Shown: positions 8,041 through 16,987, counted from the stretch's first letter. The stretch is DNA of 64,000 nt from UBA6016 sp964568395 (GCA_964568395.1 CAZMPN010000004.1:62001-126000); one strand, 5' to 3'. Translations and numbers: made by a program. The notes: generated by a model from the sequence alone, not told the origin.

Positions 8041-9039
8041 CTAGTAAAGCCCGTTTATCTTAGCATCCGAATCAAGCAGGAATAGCGCGTCGTTCGCCAC
8101 CTCGTCGCCATCGGATAGTCCATCCAATATCCTGTAGTTATTGGCGTCTATCTTTTTGGCTACGACCTCTTGCGGCTCGAATCTTTTGTCCACCTTTACG
8201 AATACGAACTGCTTCTTGCCCTTGTCCAAAATCGCGGTCTTAGGCAGTATCAGCGCCTTTTGGCCTTTCTCTTCTATTCTCGCTTTCGCGAACATATTCG
8301 CCGCCAGCGAGCCGTCGTTTGAGAGGGTGGCCCTAGCCGTCAGGCTCCTGTCTTTGTCGTTTACCTCCGGGAGTATCTGCTCTATCTTCGCTCTATACGT
8401 CTTAGGGGCCCCTACAAAATTTAGAACTACCGTGGCGCCTCTTTTTGCCAGAGGTATATCGCTCTCGTATATCTTGACCTCGGCCCACAAGGAGGATGTG
8501 TCGGCTAGTTTTAGTATAGGTTTTCCGGCCTCTACGAACGAGCCAGCGAATACGCTCTTTTCGACAACCGTCCCGTAGTATGCGGAATGTACCTGTACGG
8601 TTCTGGACGCTGTTTTTGAGGCTATCGTCCTATCGATTTCCGATTTTTGTACGCCAAGCAGCAGCAACCTCTGTTTTGCGGATTCCAGTAGTGCGGCCGC
8701 CGTTTTTGAGAATGTATCGTCGTCGAACGTCTTTGATTTTTCTGCGTATTCCGCCGTTTTTATCAGCTCCTCTTTTAGCGCGAGTATCTCCGGACTGTAT
8801 ATCTCCAGCACCAAAGAGCCTTTTTTGAGGTTTTGGTACTTCTCGCCGACGTATACTTTTTCGACATAGCCGGAGAATTTAAGCGTTATGTCTTTGATGG
8901 AGGAGTCTTTGTACGAGGTCTTCGCAAAAAACTCTTTTTGAGGCGAGAGCGTCGTCTCCTTGGCTTTTACCGTCGATATTTTGTAGTTTGCCCCATACGT
9001 CGCGGCCGCTATTGATAGGGCTAGCAGTAGTTTTTTCAT
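8041..9039 (-). CDS. cusB: Periplasmic adaptor (membrane fusion) protein CusB
   Basis: A 332 aa membrane-fusion protein that links CusA to the outer-membrane channel. Residues 1-16 are a signal peptide ending near AATYGA. The lipoyl/barrel-sandwich halves lie around residues 55-80 (SGYVEKVYVGEKYQNLKKG) and 145-180, either side of a coiled-coil hairpin rich in Ala/Glu/Lys (about 88-135). A beta-barrel domain and membrane-proximal domain follow. It is shorter than E. coli CusB and lacks its Met-rich N-terminal extension. The start overlaps the end of the cusC gene by four bases, and the stop abuts the cusA start, so this is one translational unit. Confidence 0.88.
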   Translation of the reverse strand: MKKLLLALSIAAATYGANYKISTVKAKETTLSPQKEFFAKTSYKDSSIKDITLKFSGYVEKVYVGEKYQNLKKGSLVLEIYSPEILALKEELIKTAEYAEKSKTFDDDTFSKTAAALLESAKQRLLLLGVQKSEIDRTIASKTASRTVQVHSAYYGTVVEKSVFAGSFVEAGKPILKLADTSSLWAEVKIYESDIPLAKRGATVVLNFVGAPKTYRAKIEQILPEVNDKDRSLTARATLSNDGSLAANMFAKARIEEKGQKALILPKTAILDKGKKQFVFVKVDKRFEPQEVVAKKIDANNYRILDGLSDGDEVANDALFLLDSDAKINGLY

Positions 9040-10229
9040 ATCTCTTGTCCGGTAAGTTTTTTTATCTGCGCCGACGCCACGTTGGCGTCGTATTTGTACC
9101 CTATGAGGTCAAGCTCCAGGCTAAGCGCGTCTTTTATCGCGCTAATGGCGTATGCTTTCGACTGCGCCGACGCCTTCGAAGAGGAGAGGGCGGACTCCAA
9201 TAAATGGGAGAGCTGCGTTTTTAGTATCTTGTCGGTCAGCTTGTAGTTTTTTTGCGCGCTTCCTAGTTTGATTTTTGAGCTCTCCAGTTCTAGTTCAAGC
9301 TTGTTTTTCATATCTTCCCTCTCCTCTTTTTTTGCCGAGAGCTCGAAGGTCTTTTTCCTGACGGATGCGTTTTCCTTGCCGTATATAGGCAGAGGTATCG
9401 TAATACCCAAAAACCAATAATCCCTAAACTGCGTATCCGCGCTTGCGTATCCGACGTTTACGCCTATGTCCGGGATAATGGATAGTTTTTCGTTTTGCAG
9501 CTCTTTTTGGATGGAGCCTAGCTCTGAATTCAGCGCGGCATACTCTTTGGAGGTGTCAAAAGATATATTTTTCGGCTCTTTTTTTGGCATATCAAACACT
9601 ATCGATACTTCGTCGTCCGGTTTTACGCCGAAGCTGGAGAGCGATTTTTGCAGTATCTTCGCTTCGGCTTCCAGGTCGGTTATCTTCCTCATGAAAGAGG
9701 CTATCTCCATCTCTCCCCTGATCAGCTCGTTGTGCGGCATCTCTCCGCCTATATTGGAGGCTCTTGAGATTTCGAGGGCGTATTTGAGCGTCTGGAGGTA
9801 TTTTTCGTATATTTTTTTGGTCTCTTTCGCTTTCGCGAGTTCATAGGCGTTTTTCTTGATAGCGAACTCTATGTCTAGCTTTTTTTGCATAACCCTATTT
9901 TTTATAGACTCGGCCGCCATCAGCTTAGCGCTCTCTCTTACGGAAAACTTGCTTGTCAGCGGGATATTTTGGGTAAGGGCGTACGTTATCTGTTGCATAG
10001 GCTCTATGTCACGCCTGCCTGGGGATTTGAAGTCTATGTTCGCGGCTTGCACGCTTAGCTGCGGGTTGTCCCAGCTTGACGCTATCTTCGCTTCTTCCTG
10101 TACGGCCTTATACTGCGATTCCAGGCTTGCCACTTCCGGATTTTTGGACAATACCCGCTCTATGAACGATTCAAGCGTCTCGGCGTTTAGCGATATGGAT
10201 GCCGCTAACGCCAAAACAAGCTTTCTCAT
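9036..10229 (-). CDS. TolC-family outer-membrane channel (CusC-like)
   Basis: A 397 aa outer-membrane efflux protein with a signal peptide (residues 1-16), forming the trimeric exit duct of the Cus pump. The long Ala/Lys/Glu-rich helices characteristic of TolC are seen twice, around 30-75/120-200 and again around 290-390, with strand segments such as GVNVGYASADTQFRDYWFLG between them. There is no lipobox Cys after the signal peptide, unlike E. coli CusC. It lies two bases after the FixH/YtkA-like gene and overlaps cusB by four. Confidence 0.87.
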   Translation of the reverse strand: MRKLVLALAASISLNAETLESFIERVLSKNPEVASLESQYKAVQEEAKIASSWDNPQLSVQAANIDFKSPGRRDIEPMQQITYALTQNIPLTSKFSVRESAKLMAAESIKNRVMQKKLDIEFAIKKNAYELAKAKETKKIYEKYLQTLKYALEISRASNIGGEMPHNELIRGEMEIASFMRKITDLEAEAKILQKSLSSFGVKPDDEVSIVFDMPKKEPKNISFDTSKEYAALNSELGSIQKELQNEKLSIIPDIGVNVGYASADTQFRDYWFLGITIPLPIYGKENASVRKKTFELSAKKEEREDMKNKLELELESSKIKLGSAQKNYKLTDKILKTQLSHLLESALSSSKASAQSKAYAISAIKDALSLELDLIGYKYDANVASAQIKKLTGQEI

Positions 10230-10231
10230 CT

Positions 10232-10606
10232 TTAGAAATTAACCGAAAATCTGTATTTTTTGGTTTTGCCGTCATTGTCGGCTACGGTTACCGTCATCTG
10301 CCAAGTGCCTCTCATCGATAGCGTGGCAACCGCGTCGTAAGCCCCCTTCGCGCCTTTGGCGTTTACCTCTTCGCCCATCGCAGGCATACCCGGCATCTCC
10401 GGCATAAACGCTTTTAGCTTGACAGACTTGGCCTCAAACGGCTTGCCGCCTTTTGAGAGTTCTACCTTGAAGTTGTTTTGGCCTACGAACAGCTCTTTTT
10501 CCGTTTTGACTTTTACGTCTATATCCCCGGCTTTTCCGCTTTGGCTGACTGGCGCCGCAAATAGAGCCGCCGCCGTTAGAAGGGTTGCTATGACGATCTT
10601 TTTCAT
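10232..10606 (-). CDS. Periplasmic FixH/YtkA-like protein with Met-rich loop
   Basis: A 124 aa secreted protein with a signal peptide (1-18) and one immunoglobulin-like YtkA/FixH domain. A loop around residue 70 reads MPEMPGMPAMGEE; five methionines in this short stretch look like a Cu(I)/Ag(I)-binding site, comparable in idea to CusF or CopC. It is the first gene of the cus operon (SD AAGGAGT, then ATG), which supports a periplasmic metallochaperone feeding the CusCBA pump. The domain assignment is fairly sure; metal binding is inferred from the methionines and context. No CusF OB-fold gene is seen in the operon. Confidence 0.75.
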   Translation of the reverse strand: MKKIVIATLLTAAALFAAPVSQSGKAGDIDVKVKTEKELFVGQNNFKVELSKGGKPFEAKSVKLKAFMPEMPGMPAMGEEVNAKGAKGAYDAVATLSMRGTWQMTVTVADNDGKTKKYRFSVNF

Positions 10607-10667
10607 TTTCGATACTCCTTTTATGTTTGAGAAAGGGTATAAAATTATCGTGTAAAGATCGTGGGAT

Positions 10668-11810
10668 TTAGGAAAAAATCAACTTAAATTTGCTGCCTTT
10701 TTCTTTTTCGCTCTCAAGCTCTATTTTTATGCCGTATTCATCGCATATGGTCTTGACGATGTAGAGTCCAAGACCGAATCCGCCGCCGCTCTTCGTAGCT
10801 CTCTCGAACTTGTCGAATATCGTCTTTTGCAGCGGCTCCTCTATGCCTATGCCTTCATCCGAGACCTCTATCAGTTTTTCGGATACGGATATGACTACCG
10901 TTTTGCCGGGCTTTGAGTATTTGACGGCGTTTGAGAGCAGATTGTCTATTAGTCTCGTCGCCGCCGTTTTGTCGATGTTGAAGATGAAGGACTCAGTTTT
11001 TATATCGAGTGCGACGTTTTTCGCTTTTGCTATCTTAGAGTAAAACCGGGCTCTTTCATTGGCCAGTTCGCCCATATCTATCCAGCTGTCCTCTTTTTTT
11101 ATCGTCTCTTTTTGGACGTAGTAGGTCAGGTCGTCGTATATCTTGCTAATCGCTTTGGCGGACGCTTTGAGGTGTTCTATCTTGGATGTGTCGCCGACTT
11201 CGGCCTTTATGGAGTCCAGGCTTAATATCAGCGATGTTATCGGGGTGTTTAGCTCGTGGGTGCTCGCCTTTACGAAGTCGTCCAGCTTTTGTATCTCTTG
11301 TCTTATGGGCGCCAAAAACTGCCTTGAGAGGCTAAAACCGAGTATGCCCACCAGAACGGTCGAAACCGCCCAGATGAGAAAAGAGGCTATGAGCGCTTCA
11401 CGCTTTTGCTTTTCCAGTTCGTGCTCTTCGGCTATCACGTATTTTATGCCGTGATGGAGTCTCGGGCCGCCGTCCACGATTCCAAGCCTGCCTTCTGTTT
11501 CGTAGAAACCTTGTTCCAGTTTCGGCAATCTCTCTATATCTCCGTATACGATTTTGCCGTCCTTGTCTATGAGGGCCATGCTAAAACCGCTATTCCCTGG
11601 GAGCCTGAAGTCGTCGCCTCTCATGTGCGAATCTATGATCTCGGTGGATAAGAAGGAGCAGAAATTCTTTAGCTTTTGCTTTTGTAGCTCCAAGAGGTTG
11701 TCAACCTTGGCGTAGTATACGACCGCCGCTATCACGGTAATAAAAACGAGCGCGGAGCCGAAATAAAGCGACAAAAACTTTAGAAGCGACCTTTTTTCAT
11801 ACTCGCTCAA
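10668..11810 (-). CDS. Sensor histidine kinase, probably sensing copper/silver
   Basis: A 380 aa inner-membrane kinase. Two membrane helices (about 13-33 and 141-165) flank a periplasmic sensor of roughly 105 residues. No clear HAMP is seen. The H-box reads ASTHELNTPIT, the N-box LIDNLLSNAVKYS and the G-boxes ISDEGIGIEEP-like and GFGLGLYIVK, so it should be active. Its start overlaps the response regulator by 14 bases. It lies just upstream of the cus operon on the same strand, so control of metal efflux is the natural inference; the ligand is not shown by the sequence. Confidence 0.82.
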   Translation of the reverse strand: MSEYEKRSLLKFLSLYFGSALVFITVIAAVVYYAKVDNLLELQKQKLKNFCSFLSTEIIDSHMRGDDFRLPGNSGFSMALIDKDGKIVYGDIERLPKLEQGFYETEGRLGIVDGGPRLHHGIKYVIAEEHELEKQKREALIASFLIWAVSTVLVGILGFSLSRQFLAPIRQEIQKLDDFVKASTHELNTPITSLILSLDSIKAEVGDTSKIEHLKASAKAISKIYDDLTYYVQKETIKKEDSWIDMGELANERARFYSKIAKAKNVALDIKTESFIFNIDKTAATRLIDNLLSNAVKYSKPGKTVVISVSEKLIEVSDEGIGIEEPLQKTIFDKFERATKSGGGFGLGLYIVKTICDEYGIKIELESEKEKGSKFKLIFS

Positions 11811-12456
11811 ATCTATACCCTACGCCTCTTTGGCTTTTTATAAAATCTTTTTTGAGGGCCTTGCGCAGATTTTTTACGTATGAGCGCACCGTAGACTCGT
11901 CGGGCGTGTCGTCAAAGCTCCATAGCGCGCGAAACAGCTCCTCGTATGAGATGAAGCGTTCCTGGTTTGCCAGAAAGTACGATAGCAATTTCGCCTCCAT
12001 GGGGCGCAGCCTCTCGCTTTTGCCGGATATCGTTATCTGCATGGATGACGGGTCGAAAAACGTCTCGCCGTCTATGCCTACTATCTCGTTTTGGCCGATG
12101 CGGTATATCTTCTTTACGTGTTCTATCCTGGCGTCCAGTTCTTCGAAATCAAACGGTTTTTTGATGTAGTCGTCACATCCTATCTCAAATCCTTTTTTGA
12201 CGTCCGGCGCGCCGGCGGACGAGGTGACGAATATGGCGGGGGTTTTGTCTTGAAAGCCTCTAAGTTCTTTTAAAAACTCGAAGCCGTTTCCGTCTGGGAG
12301 GTTGACGTCCAGCAGCATCAGATCGAATTTTTGCGAACCGCTAAGATTTGCGGCCTCTATGATGCTTTTGGCCCAGACGACGAGCGCGTCTTTTGACAAA
12401 TGCTCTTTTAAAAGTATGCCAAGCGTTTCGTCATCTTCCAAGAGCAGGATTTTCAA
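11797..12456 (-). CDS. OmpR-family response regulator (CusR-like position)
   Basis: A 219 aa two-domain regulator: receiver (1-115) with the acidic pair EDD at 7-9, phospho-acceptor Asp in LLDVNLPDG near residue 52 and the KKPFDF Lys near 102; then a winged-helix DNA-binding domain with the typical end GVGYRFE. It follows the methyltransferase gene by three bases and overlaps the kinase gene. Together with the kinase it is expected to activate the downstream cus operon. Direct binding sites were not identified. Confidence 0.85.
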   Translation of the reverse strand: MKILLLEDDETLGILLKEHLSKDALVVWAKSIIEAANLSGSQKFDLMLLDVNLPDGNGFEFLKELRGFQDKTPAIFVTSSAGAPDVKKGFEIGCDDYIKKPFDFEELDARIEHVKKIYRIGQNEIVGIDGETFFDPSSMQITISGKSERLRPMEAKLLSYFLANQERFISYEELFRALWSFDDTPDESTVRSYVKNLRKALKKDFIKSQRGVGYRFERV

Positions 12457-12459
12457 CTT

Positions 12460-13245
12460 CTATTTTTCCCAGCTTATCATCGCCCAGTATGTCGGCTTTT
12501 GCGGTTTTTTGCGGAAAGCCTCGTCTTCAAACAGCCTTTTTAGTCCAGCCACTTCGGCTTCGCTCATCTCCCCGATGCTCCAAAAGGTACTCTCCCTAAA
12601 CGCCTCGAAATCGCTGAAATTGATTTTTTTGTTTTCGCTCTCGATATAGTCTATACGAGGGTTTATCCCCATTTTATAGAGGATATTAACGATATAGATA
12701 TAGTCCGGTTTCGGATGTATACGCCTGCCCATCGCTTCCAGCACCTCCGTATCCACGAAGCTACCGCCGACTTTATACGTCAGATATACGCGCTTATTCG
12801 CCTTTGCGTCCAGCTTTTCTAGGGCCTGGGCCATATCGGACACCTCCATGGAGCGTGACGCCACGACTATATCGGCGTTTGGCAGGCTATCCCACCCTTC
12901 GTCCCACGAAGCCTGTATCGTCTCTATGTTCTCTATCTTTTTGTTTTGCGCGTTTTCGTTCAGAAGGCGGAGCATCTCCTCGGAGTAGTCCATGGCGTAT
13001 ACCTTCTCTAGTTTTCTGGCAAATCTGAGCGCCAAGTTTCCAGGGCCGCAGCCTACGTCGAGAAGAGTGGAGCACTCCTTTGTGTCCACGCGGGACAAAA
13101 ACTCCTCGTTGTAGATGCTTTGGTGGATGCGCGAGTCCATGTCTTTGGCTTTGGCGTTCCAATCCTCTTTGGTCTTGGGCTTGAAGGTGGTTATTTTTTT
13201 CTGCTCTTTGTATAGTTCGTTAAAGTCGATGTCTAGGATATTCAT
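12460..13245 (-). CDS. Class I SAM-dependent methyltransferase
   Basis: A 261 aa Rossmann-fold methyltransferase. Motif I reads LLDVGCGPGNLALRFA and motif II YAMDYSEEML; the post-I acidic residue is present. I start it at the ATG at 13245, which has AAGG upstream, rather than at the TTG 30 bases earlier. It heads the run of genes that includes the response regulator and kinase (3-base gap), an unusual companion for a metal-sensing system. The substrate is unknown. Confidence 0.75.
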   Translation of the reverse strand: MNILDIDFNELYKEQKKITTFKPKTKEDWNAKAKDMDSRIHQSIYNEEFLSRVDTKECSTLLDVGCGPGNLALRFARKLEKVYAMDYSEEMLRLLNENAQNKKIENIETIQASWDEGWDSLPNADIVVASRSMEVSDMAQALEKLDAKANKRVYLTYKVGGSFVDTEVLEAMGRRIHPKPDYIYIVNILYKMGINPRIDYIESENKKINFSDFEAFRESTFWSIGEMSEAEVAGLKRLFEDEAFRKKPQKPTYWAMISWEK

Positions 13246-13375
13246 AAAAAAATGCCTTAAAGTATTTGGCGACAATTATACATCCGTCGCATAAAAAAAG
13301 ACAAAAAAAGTTCAGTTTAAAAAGGGATATACAAGGTAGGTATTGCCAAAATAAATAAAAAATAGGAGGTGTATC

Positions 13376-13567
13376 GTGAGAGAAGATAATGAGCCTAGCC
13401 TAGAGAAACTGGATGATTATCGCGGGAACGAGTCCAAAGAAAAAAGAAGGACGATTTGGCTTGTCGTTTTGCTGGCTTTAGCGGTCGGCGCCGTGTTTGC
13501 GCTCTTTGAGATGGATTCGCCGAAAAAAGACCTGGTTGAAACCGTGCCGAAGGCGGAAACGAAATAG
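13376..13567 (+). CDS. Small single-span membrane protein, unknown
   Basis: A 63 aa protein with a charged N-terminus (about 1-26), one membrane helix (about 27-44, WLVVLLALAVGAVFAL) and a short polar tail. It starts with GTG behind a strong AGGAGGT site. It lies two bases before the HAD phosphatase gene, so the pair is co-transcribed. I do not recognise a family; nothing in the sequence indicates a role beyond membrane anchoring. Confidence 0.65.
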   Translation: MREDNEPSLEKLDDYRGNESKEKRRTIWLVVLLALAVGAVFALFEMDSPKKDLVETVPKAETK

Positions 13568-13569
13568 GT

Positions 13570-14211
13570 ATGGGTTTTCGGGGCGCTATATTCGATCTTG
13601 ACGGCACGCTGATAGATTCGCTCGGCGACGTCGCGAATTTCGCGAATGCGGTATTGTCTGCTTTCGGGTTTGAAGAAAGGGCAAAAGAGGAGTATCGCTA
13701 TTTCGCAGGGCAGGGCGCATATTCGCTGATGGCCTCTTCCAGCGGTTCGAAAGATGACGTACTGATAGGGGAGATGGTAGGGGAGTTTGAGAGGATATAC
13801 GCCGGTAGCCGGAATATTTCGAGAGCGTATGACGGCATAGTCGAAATGCTGGACGAAGTGTATTCTAGAGGTGTCAAGATGGCCGTCTTGTCAAATAAGC
13901 CGGAATACCTGACCAGGCTTTGCGTTGGTAAAAACTTCGATCTGTCTATGTTCGGGGCGGTTTTTGGTCAAAAAGATGGAAGGAGCATAAAGCCGGATCC
14001 ACAGGGTGCGTTGGAGATAGCCGACATATTCGGACTTGCGCCGCAAGAGATAGTGATAATAGGCGATACGAAAAACGATATTCTGGCGGCAAAAAACGGC
14101 TCTTTCGGCTCTATCGGAGTCTCTTGGGGATTTAGAAGCAGGGAGGAGCTTTTGCAAAGCGGAGCCGACGTTGTCGTCGACTATCCGCGACAGCTTTTGG
14201 ATATTATTTGA
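13570..14211 (+). CDS. gph: HAD-family phosphatase, phosphoglycolate phosphatase-like
   Basis: A 213 aa HAD hydrolase of the Gph/PGMB type, likely removing phosphate from 2-phosphoglycolate or another small phosphate ester. Motif I is FDLDGTLIDS (residues 8-17) with both Asp residues; motif II is the LSNKP Ser near 97; motif III Lys is in RSIKPDP near 137; motif IV is IGDTKNDI with the metal-binding acids near 158. A helical cap domain lies between residues 18 and 85. It ends convergently, overlapping the hsp20 gene by eight bases. The exact substrate is not fixed by sequence. Confidence 0.82.
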   Translation: MGFRGAIFDLDGTLIDSLGDVANFANAVLSAFGFEERAKEEYRYFAGQGAYSLMASSSGSKDDVLIGEMVGEFERIYAGSRNISRAYDGIVEMLDEVYSRGVKMAVLSNKPEYLTRLCVGKNFDLSMFGAVFGQKDGRSIKPDPQGALEIADIFGLAPQEIVIIGDTKNDILAAKNGSFGSIGVSWGFRSREELLQSGADVVVDYPRQLLDII

Positions 14212-14620
14212 TTTCTATTTTTTTAGACTCTTTTGGAGCCGCTTTTGGAATCGTGATGTTTAGCACCCCGTTTTCCGTCGAGGCGTCTATAGAGTCGCTA
14301 TTCGCGTCCTCCGGAAGCGTAAAACTCCTTTGGAATTTACCGTAAAAACTCTCTAGTTTATAGTAATCCTTCTCTTTGACTTCCTCTTTGTGTTTTCTTT
14401 CGCCCGATATCGTCAGCACGTTGTCTTTTAGGTCTATATGTATATCTTCTTTCGCTACTCCCGGAAGATCGGCATGTATATAATACGCCTTGTCGTCTTC
14501 TCTGGTATTTACAGCCGGACTAAAGCTTGATACGTTGGCCGCCTCTTTTGATTCCGCAGGCACGTAGTTGGCAAATCTTCTTTCGAACTCTCTAAACGGG
14601 TCAAATCTGGTTAGAAGCAT
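14204..14620 (-). CDS. Small heat-shock protein Hsp20 (alpha-crystallin)
   Basis: A 138 aa ATP-independent chaperone that holds unfolding proteins in oligomers. I start at the ATG at 14620 because TAAGGAGTTCAAG precedes it and the family pattern MLLTRFDPFREFERRF begins there; a further 25 codons upstream would be 5' leader. The alpha-crystallin domain runs from about residue 35, with LPGVAKEDI, LTISGERK and the NGVLNITIPK strand (A-x-x-NGVL motif). The C-terminal IxI-type anchor is present as IEIK. Expression is predicted to be heat-inducible: a perfect CIRCE operator overlaps its promoter. Confidence 0.9.
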   Translation of the reverse strand: MLLTRFDPFREFERRFANYVPAESKEAANVSSFSPAVNTREDDKAYYIHADLPGVAKEDIHIDLKDNVLTISGERKHKEEVKEKDYYKLESFYGKFQRSFTLPEDANSDSIDASTENGVLNITIPKAAPKESKKIEIK

Positions 14621-14677
14621 CTTGAACTCCTTATGGTTTAGATTGGTTCGCACTTTGTGTAACAAAATGCTATTGGA

Positions 14678-14706
14678 ATAATACAAAATTAGCACTCATA
14701 TGTCAA
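14678..14706 (-). promoter_or_regulatory. Sigma-70 promoter of hsp20
   Basis: On the minus strand: TTGACA (14706-14701), 17 bases, TATTAT (14683-14678). The -35 is the consensus and spacing is optimal. Transcription would start near 14671, about 50 bases before the hsp20 ATG. The -35 and spacer lie inside the CIRCE element. Confidence 0.75.
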
Positions 14707-14715
14707 GAGTGCTAA
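14689..14715. promoter_or_regulatory. CIRCE operator (HrcA binding site)
   Basis: TTAGCACTC, nine bases, GAGTGCTAA: both nine-base arms match the CIRCE consensus exactly. It covers the -35 and spacer of the hsp20 promoter, so HrcA binding should block RNA polymerase until heat shock. Confidence 0.95.
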
Positions 14716-14816
14716 TTTAAAATAGAAAATACTTTACTAAAGCTTATTTCTGTAGTATTCTACAAAGAACATATTTGTATTTATTATCGATAAAATGGAT
14801 TTTGGCGCGGGAAATA

Positions 14817-16199
14817 ATGGTGAATAGACAAAGAGGTTTTGCTCTCTCCGCAAAGATACTTGCCACCTTCATAGCCGCATCGCTGGCGGTGTTTTTGTAT
14901 ATAGCGTACTCCGTCGTCGTTAGCGTCAAGGAGAATACGTATATATCGGAGAGGGAGAAGGCCTCTATTCTGCTGGACTCTGTAGCCTCGGAGATAGGGA
15001 TGAGCCTCTATCTCGGCTTTGAGGATCAAGCCGTGCAAAAGACCAAGGAGCTGCTCTCCTATCCGGACGTGCTTACGATAGAGATACATAATATATCCGG
15101 ACAGAGCATAGGGCGTTTTGGGGCTCTTAATATGGGCTCCGAGGCGCTAAAAGACGCGATAATAGTCAAAAAAACGCTAAAAGAGCGCGTCAGCGGCAAA
15201 GAGATCGGCAGCCTGGAGCTTTATTACTCGAATAGAAACTATCTGAGGCTAATCAATAATTTCGAGCAGATGCTCTTTAAGTTTTTTGCCGTGGCGGCGC
15301 TTATCTTCGCATTGGCGCTTTTGTTTGTCAGGCATATGCTGGCGCCGCTTGGCGTAATAGCCGAGAAAATGAGAGAGTATATTCCAGGAAAGCGTATATC
15401 GTTCGAAAATAACCACCAAAACGACGAAATAGGCTCCATTATCGCTTCGTTCAAGACGATGCAGGTAAATATAGACAGTTTTCTGGATGAGATTAGGCGA
15501 AAAGATAGCGAACTTATGCGCCAATCGAAGCTCAAGGCCCTAGCGGACATGATAAACGCCGTCGCACACCACTGGCGACAGCCTCTAAACGCCATAGGGA
15601 TAATACTGCAAGATATGGAGTTTGCCTATAAGTACGGCGAACTCGACGAAAACTATATCAAGACGAACGTGGCCACAAGCATGGCTATTTTGCAGAAGAT
15701 GTCTAAAACGATAGACGACTTCAGGCTATTTTTTATGTCCAGCGACGAAAAAGAGGAGATAGACCTGTTTGTCCTTGCCATGGAGGTCATGAACGCTTTC
15801 GAGGAGCAGCTATCGTCGTCGGATATAGGCATACGCATAGAGGGAAGCGGGTTTTTCGTGTCAGGGCAGAGAGCGCTTTTGAAGGAGGTGTTGGCCACCC
15901 TTGTTTCAAACTCGAAAGATGCGATTTTGGAGCGTCACGGGGGCAAAATCAGGGGCGATATAACGATAAGGCTCGATGCGCAAAAAAGAGAGCTGGAGTG
16001 CTGCGATAACGGCGGCGGTATGCCGGAAGAGGTGCTGCTAAGGGCGTTCGAACCTTACTATACGACAAAAGAGCAGGGCAAGGGAGTCGGGCTCGGCCTT
16101 TTTATGTCAAAAACCGTTTTGGCGAACATGGGTGCCGATATCTCGCTTGCAAACACCAAAGAGGGTGTTTGCGTTAAGCTAAAATTCGGGTCGGCGTAA
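14817..16199 (+). CDS. Membrane sensor histidine kinase (HWRQPLN type)
   Basis: A 460 aa kinase, started here at the in-frame ATG of MVNRQRGFALSAK; the frame opens 14 codons earlier without a ribosome site. Two membrane helices (about 11-31 and 159-180) bound a periplasmic sensor of about 125 residues; a HAMP-like segment follows (PLGVIAEKMREYIPG). The H-box is AHHWRQPLNAIG, the N-box LVSNSKDAI and the ATP lid GVGLGLFMSK. Kinases with this H-box are abundant in Campylobacterota. No response regulator gene is adjacent; it is followed convergently by a TauE/SafE gene. The signal is unknown. Confidence 0.82.
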   Translation: MVNRQRGFALSAKILATFIAASLAVFLYIAYSVVVSVKENTYISEREKASILLDSVASEIGMSLYLGFEDQAVQKTKELLSYPDVLTIEIHNISGQSIGRFGALNMGSEALKDAIIVKKTLKERVSGKEIGSLELYYSNRNYLRLINNFEQMLFKFFAVAALIFALALLFVRHMLAPLGVIAEKMREYIPGKRISFENNHQNDEIGSIIASFKTMQVNIDSFLDEIRRKDSELMRQSKLKALADMINAVAHHWRQPLNAIGIILQDMEFAYKYGELDENYIKTNVATSMAILQKMSKTIDDFRLFFMSSDEKEEIDLFVLAMEVMNAFEEQLSSSDIGIRIEGSGFFVSGQRALLKEVLATLVSNSKDAILERHGGKIRGDITIRLDAQKRELECCDNGGGMPEEVLLRAFEPYYTTKEQGKGVGLGLFMSKTVLANMGADISLANTKEGVCVKLKFGSA

Positions 16200-16201
16200 C
16201 G

Positions 16202-16987
16202 TTATTTTCTGAATATTTTAACGGCGGAGAGCAGCAGTATCGCGCCTAAAATCATCGTTATCGTTTCCGAATCCACAAAGCCAAGCGACATCGCTCCGAC
16301 CCCGCTACCCACAAGAGAGCCGAAGATCATAAACAAAATGAAGCTTCTGTGTCGCGTAGCCTCTTTAAACTGTTCGCTTCTAGAATATCTGAAAAAACTG
16401 GCGAGCATCGTCGGAAGGCTGACGCAAAGTGAGAGGCTGCCGGCTAGTTTCGGCTCTACTCCATATAGCAGTATGAGTGTCGGGATGATAAACTCCCCTC
16501 CGGCGACTCCCAGGGTGGCGGCTATGACGCCTATGAGTATTCCGGCGACTATGCCGGATACAAAAAGCAAAAAGGCGTTTTCAAGGAGCGGTTTTGCCGC
16601 CCTCATATACCCGTGCCCAAAAAGCATCGAGATGGCTAGGACAAGAAGAAGGAGAAAAATAATTTTGTTTAGTGAGTTTTGGCTGATTTTGCAGGCGTAG
16701 TCGGCGGCGTAATATGCGCCAACCAGAGAGCCGATGAGGATATTGACGATAGTCATGGCATGCGGCAAAATCTCGTCAAACCCTATGACAGAGCTTCTAA
16801 AGAGGATAGAGGAGGCTACGACGGCCAGGGAGACCAGCTTGTTGATGATGACGGCGGTGAGCGTAGCAAAAGAGAAGAATCCGACAAGGATAGGCAGCCT
16901 AAACTCCGCCCCACCCAGTCCAACTAAGCCGCCTAGACTTCCAACAACCGCTCCGCTAAGAAACGAGAAGAGGTTTTTGTTTTTCAT
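16202..16987 (-). CDS. TauE/SafE-family anion exporter
   Basis: A 261 aa membrane permease with about eight helices and the two Gly-rich repeats of the TauE/SafE family (GSLGGLVGLGGAEF near 17-30 and IAATLGVAGGEFIIP near 160-174). Members export sulfite, sulfoacetate or related organosulfonates. It begins directly after the ynfA stop codon, so it is the last gene of a run that probably starts at the mod operon. A sulfur oxyanion is the likely substrate by family only. Confidence 0.8.
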   Translation of the reverse strand: MKNKNLFSFLSGAVVGSLGGLVGLGGAEFRLPILVGFFSFATLTAVIINKLVSLAVVASSILFRSSVIGFDEILPHAMTIVNILIGSLVGAYYAADYACKISQNSLNKIIFLLLLVLAISMLFGHGYMRAAKPLLENAFLLFVSGIVAGILIGVIAATLGVAGGEFIIPTLILLYGVEPKLAGSLSLCVSLPTMLASFFRYSRSEQFKEATRHRSFILFMIFGSLVGSGVGAMSLGFVDSETITMILGAILLLSAVKIFRK

